Origin: a bacterium
GTDB taxonomy: Bacteria > SZUA-79 > Acidulodesulfobacterales > Acidulodesulfobacteraceae
DNA: 9,532 nucleotides
Direction of reading: 5' to 3'
Assembly (NCBI GenBank): GCA_021803845.1
Contig: JAJZLA010000035.1
Span: forward strand, 1 to 9,532
The notes under the pieces are model-generated. The model was not told where the DNA came from, made no database searches, and was given only the letters and a program-made list of their open reading frames with translations. Shown here piece after piece: positions 7,535-9,532 of this stretch (position 1 is its first letter; every line of letters begins with the position of its first letter). The position numbers and the translations under genes were made by a program.

Positions 7535-7759
7535 TCAGCCGAAACCGCTGCTGTATCCGCCGCTTCCGCATGAACTGCCGGACGATCCGTAGCCTGAACT
7601 ATATCCGCTACTACCGCAACTGCTGAATGAACTAATTCTTTTGACAGGATTTTCAGCGCCGCATATCGGACATTTTATATCCTCGGCTTTATCGCTCAGT
7701 CTCTGATAAACTTCAAATATTTTTCCGCATTTTTTACATTCGTATTCGTATATAGGCAT
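7535..7759 (-). CDS. FmdB-family small zinc-ribbon protein
   Basis: This is a 74-residue protein of the FmdB/CxxC putative regulatory family. The N-terminus MPIYEYECKKCGKIFE is the family hallmark. C8/C11 and C30/C33 (CKKC and CPIC) form the predicted zinc ribbon. The second half (45-74) is a Gly/Ser/Tyr-rich, probably disordered tail with two more cysteines (48 and 64); tails of this kind are frequent in the family. FmdB was named for a regulator of formamidase genes, but most relatives have no proven role, so no function is claimed. A longer reading from TTG at 7792 is possible but unlikely: a strong AGGAGG lies between that TTG and the ATG, and family members begin at MPIYEY. The gene converges on proS and has its own candidate promoter. 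Confidence 0.85.
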   Translation of the reverse strand: MPIYEYECKKCGKIFEVYQRLSDKAEDIKCPICGAENPVKRISSFSSCGSSGYSSGYGSSGSSCGSGGYSSGFG

Positions 7760-7771
7760 AATATCTCTTAA

Positions 7772-7777
7772 CCTCCT
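7772..7777 (-). promoter_or_regulatory. Ribosome-binding site deciding the start of the zinc-ribbon gene
   Basis: The minus strand reads AGGAGG here, within a longer AAAAGGAGGT match to the anti-Shine-Dalgarno sequence. It is 12 bases upstream of the ATG at 7759, slightly long but usable. It lies downstream of the alternative TTG at 7792, which argues against that start. Confidence 0.7.
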
Positions 7778-7834
7778 TTTATGACTTTGCAATGTGTTTT
7801 GTTTTATTTTAATTAATCATACTATCTACTAAAT

Positions 7835-7843
7835 ATTATAGCA
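7835..7843 (-). promoter_or_regulatory. Extended -10 promoter for the zinc-ribbon gene
   Basis: The minus strand reads TGCTATAAT, a perfect extended -10 (TGnTATAAT). Such elements need little -35 contact; the best -35 at 17 bp (TCGCAA, 7858-7863) is poor and overlaps the left inverted repeat of the adjacent element. The predicted start near 7828 leaves a leader of about 70 bases. Confidence 0.5.
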
Positions 7844-7855
7844 TATTTATAGCAT
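7836..7855. repeat. Two direct copies of TTATAGCAT, 11 bp apart
   Basis: TTATAGCAT occurs at 7836-7844 and again at 7847-7855, about one helical turn apart. On the minus strand each copy is a near -10 element (ATGCTATAA), the first being the extended -10 of the zinc-ribbon gene. It could be a duplicated promoter element or a protein-binding site. Confidence 0.5.
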
Positions 7856-7857
7856 TA

Positions 7858-8048
7858 TTGCGAGTATATACCCAAACCTTAATCCTGCAATAGAAAATAT
7901 TTAGATGATTCTTTTATACGTAAATACTAGATAAAATAAACGGCATGCTTATATCCGCTTTCGCAATATTGACGTCCGTGTCTATCAAACATGTCTTTGA
8001 TATGAACGTCAATGGACGCCTGTTTGGTTAAATGTCTAATACTCGCAA
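7858..8048. repeat. MITE-like element bounded by 10-bp inverted repeats
   Basis: TTGCGAGTAT (7858-7867) and ATACTCGCAA (8039-8048) are perfect inverted copies bounding 191 bp with no gene. Just inside, CCAAAC (7872-7877) and GTTTGG (8022-8027) are also inverted, within 10-base segments that match at 8 positions. This extends the symmetry with an offset of seven bases. The interior holds a nested hairpin at 7968-8013. Small size, terminal inverted repeats and no coding content are what a miniature inverted-repeat transposable element shows. I see no clear target-site duplication and no transposase in the window, so it could be a relic or a structured regulatory or RNA region. Confidence 0.4.
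7968..8013. repeat. Nested two-stem hairpin
   Basis: ATTGACGT (7968-7975) pairs perfectly with ACGTCAAT (8006-8013). Inside it, TATCAAA (7983-7989) pairs perfectly with TTTGATA (7996-8002) around the loop CATGTC. The two stems are joined by an asymmetric internal loop of seven and three bases. Either strand could fold this way. No T-run follows on either strand, so it is not a plain terminator. It may be the core of the surrounding element or a structured RNA. Confidence 0.6.
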
Positions 8049-8049
8049 A

Positions 8050-8072
8050 GTCATTCCCGCGTAGGCGGGTAG
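8050..8072. repeat. REP-like GC-rich hairpin
   Basis: CCCGC (8056-8060) and GCGGG (8065-8069) form a stem with a GTAG loop, inside GTCATTCCCGCGTAGGCGGG. This string resembles the GTCATTCCCGCG...GCGGGAAT palindromes I know as widely dispersed intergenic repeats of proteobacteria. Here the right arm has diverged (TAGG instead of AATC). Its GC content stands out sharply from the surrounding DNA. It begins two bases after the right inverted repeat of the MITE-like element. Confidence 0.5.
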
Positions 8073-8130
8073 GTTTAAAGCCGTCGGTGTTTTATTATAT
8101 CTTTACGAAGTAATAGTTATTACGCATATT

Positions 8131-9528
8131 TTACAGCGTTCCGGTAACGAGTTTTATATAATATTTATCCGTATTAAGCTTGTATAACGTGTTTAGATAA
8201 TTTAATTTAGCAGCTTTATATTCGTTGAGCGTCCTGTCCAAATTAATTAAAGTCGTCATTCCTGCTTTGTATCTGTTAGTAGTAATTCTAAGCGTTTGCT
8301 TGGCATTTAAAACGGCAAGCTTAGCAACGCCGGTGTTCATTAAGTCTGTTTTATACCGCAGATATGCTTTTCTAACCTGCATTTTAATTTTATCCCTTAA
8401 AAGCCCTTGGTATTCAAGCATTGCGTTGTATGAACTTTTTGATTTCTGCAAATTATCATAGTCGTAAAGTCCGGAAAAAATATTAAAATGAAGCATAACG
8501 GTGAAAGCATAACTATATGAATCATCAGGGTGTATAGCCGGACCGTTGCTGAAATAGTCGTATCCTGCTACTAATTTCGGCAAAAATTTTCCGTAAGCCG
8601 ATTTGACGCCCAATTTCATATTTTTTTTGTTAAGCATAAGCGCTTTATAATCGGGTCTTTTTCTAAATGCAGTTTTTTGCATAGATGAAATACTGATGGT
8701 TTTTCTTAACGGCCTGTTTTTTAGCTTGCTTGTAATTATATAGTTAGAATTTATAGGAAGCCCAATCGTTATATTTAAAAAATATTTTGCCAGCCTGTAA
8801 TTTTTTTCGGCTGATGCGAGTTTTTCCTTCATTTTTGCGACTTCTACTTTTGCCCTTAATACGTCGGAAGATACTACCTGTCCTGCTTTAAATAAATTTT
8901 CGGAAAGCGTTTTATAATTTTCCGCCGTTTTCAACATGCTTTCCATCAGGTTTACGTATTTTTTAGCCAGTATAACGGAATAATATGACTTTGCTATATC
9001 ATATAAAACTTTCTGTTTCGCTTCGCTTAAGCCCTTTTTTACGGACTGCATATGAAGCTGAGCTCTTTTATATCCAAAGTATATTTCTCCGCCCATAAAT
9101 ATCGGTTGTTCGATTGAAAATTCGGATTCGTAGTTATGTATCATCCCCGGATTATTTAAAAAACTTGGGCTGAAATACGATTGAACGTTCCGATTTGTCA
9201 ATATTCTCTGATTTAGAACGTTTCCGAAAGCATATAAAGGGTTGTCCGTGTTGATATAAATTTCGTCGAAATTAATTTTTGGAAAAAAACCGCTCATTGC
9301 TTCATTTTTTTCATATACTGCGCCGTTAAGTTTAATTTTTTCCAATTTTAGCATTTTGTTGTATTTTAACGCGTATATAAACGCCTGTTTTATTGATATG
9401 TTTGGTTCTATAGCCGCTTTAAAGGCAAACGCTTTTTTTGAAAATTTTGACGGCATTAACTGTATAAGCAGTGCAACCGACAAAAAAGCGGTAAAAATAA
9501 TTTTTTTGCTTTTATATATTTTATTCAT
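8131..9528 (-). CDS. TolC-family outer-membrane efflux protein (second copy)
   Basis: This is an outer-membrane channel of an export system, clearly different from the first copy. The 465 residues start with a basic n-region and a hydrophobic stretch (10-25), with probable signal cleavage after AFA (residue 35). The first OEP repeat begins at SIKQAFIYALKYNKML (45-60). Residues 94-150 hold the pattern TDNPLYAFGNVLNQ, then LNNP and EQPIFMGGE, which I associate with outer-membrane factors of RND or ABC exporters. FKAGQVVSSDVLRAK (213-227) and YKAGMTTLINLDRTLNEY (420-437) are the paired helical-repeat motifs. The protein ends at the usual place after LVTGTL. The start is only 4 bases from the right edge, so its ribosome-binding site and promoter are not visible; a start further upstream cannot be excluded but the signal peptide looks complete. 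Partner adaptor and pump genes, if any, would lie upstream, beyond the edge. Confidence 0.9.
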   Translation of the reverse strand: MNKIYKSKKIIFTAFLSVALLIQLMPSKFSKKAFAFKAAIEPNISIKQAFIYALKYNKMLKLEKIKLNGAVYEKNEAMSGFFPKINFDEIYINTDNPLYAFGNVLNQRILTNRNVQSYFSPSFLNNPGMIHNYESEFSIEQPIFMGGEIYFGYKRAQLHMQSVKKGLSEAKQKVLYDIAKSYYSVILAKKYVNLMESMLKTAENYKTLSENLFKAGQVVSSDVLRAKVEVAKMKEKLASAEKNYRLAKYFLNITIGLPINSNYIITSKLKNRPLRKTISISSMQKTAFRKRPDYKALMLNKKNMKLGVKSAYGKFLPKLVAGYDYFSNGPAIHPDDSYSYAFTVMLHFNIFSGLYDYDNLQKSKSSYNAMLEYQGLLRDKIKMQVRKAYLRYKTDLMNTGVAKLAVLNAKQTLRITTNRYKAGMTTLINLDRTLNEYKAAKLNYLNTLYKLNTDKYYIKLVTGTL

Positions 9529-9532
9529 ATTC

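Noticed and set aside
7760..7792. Eleven-residue N-terminal extension of the zinc-ribbon protein from TTG at 7792
   Set aside because: The strong AGGAGG lies inside this extension, and FmdB-type proteins start at MPIYEY.
8110..8123. Inverted repeat GTAATA-GT-TATTAC just after the second TolC-family gene, considered as its terminator
   Set aside because: The stem is mostly A/T, the loop would be too tight without losing a pair, and no T-run follows on the minus strand.
7793..8130. CRISPR array or small gene in the 338-bp gene-free stretch
   Set aside because: There are no regularly spaced direct repeats of CRISPR size and no open frame with a ribosome-binding site; the symmetry is inverted, not tandem.
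8225..8461. 78-codon plus-strand open frame with hydrophobic product
   Set aside because: It is antisense to the second OEP repeat of the second TolC-family gene; its hydrophobicity comes from the reverse complement of Lys-rich helices.

Overview
The window is AT-rich DNA from a Gram-negative bacterium. The Gram-negative reading rests on two TolC-type outer-membrane factors, an EmrA-type periplasmic adaptor and an exported c-type cytochrome. The proline-tRNA ligase is of the bacterial type with an inserted editing domain, and isoprenoids are made by the MEP route (IspG). Codon choice leans strongly to AAA, ATA and TTA, and spacers are almost pure A/T. I suspect an AT-rich, deltaproteobacterial-like lineage, perhaps the uncultured Sva0485/Acidulodesulfobacterales group, but that is inference from style and gene content.

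Layout, left to right. (1) The last ~32 codons of a truncated gene, whose C-terminus resembles UbiE/MenG quinone methyltransferases. (2) A near-consensus sigma70-type promoter (176-204) with a 21-bp palindrome in its spacer, driving a three-gene plus-strand unit: a TolC-family outer-membrane factor (273-1709), an EmrA/HlyD adaptor (1789-2955) and a small exported monohaem cytochrome c (2978-3391). No inner-membrane pump gene accompanies them. (3) A convergent minus-strand MscS-family channel (3459-4403). (4) A plus-strand housekeeping pair, ispG (4539-5642) and proS (5731-7509). (5) A minus-strand FmdB-type zinc-ribbon protein (7535-7759). (6) A gene-free stretch (7793-8130) rich in symmetry: 10-bp inverted repeats bounding 191 bp, a nested two-stem hairpin, and a GC-rich REP-like hairpin. 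(7) A second, distinct TolC-family gene on the minus strand (8131-9528), whose start lies 4 bases from the right edge.

How the parts may work together: the outer-membrane factor and EmrA-like adaptor supply the periplasmic and outer-membrane parts of a tripartite exporter. A palindrome-binding repressor of MarR or TetR type could plausibly control it. The cytochrome, 22 bases after the adaptor, is the unexpected member; it suggests that export is coupled to, or co-regulated with, periplasmic electron transfer. ispG and proS are ordinary core genes. The most unusual material is the adaptor/channel/cytochrome unit without a pump and the structured spacer at 7793-8130. I see no CRISPR array, tRNA, rRNA, transposase or obvious defence system.
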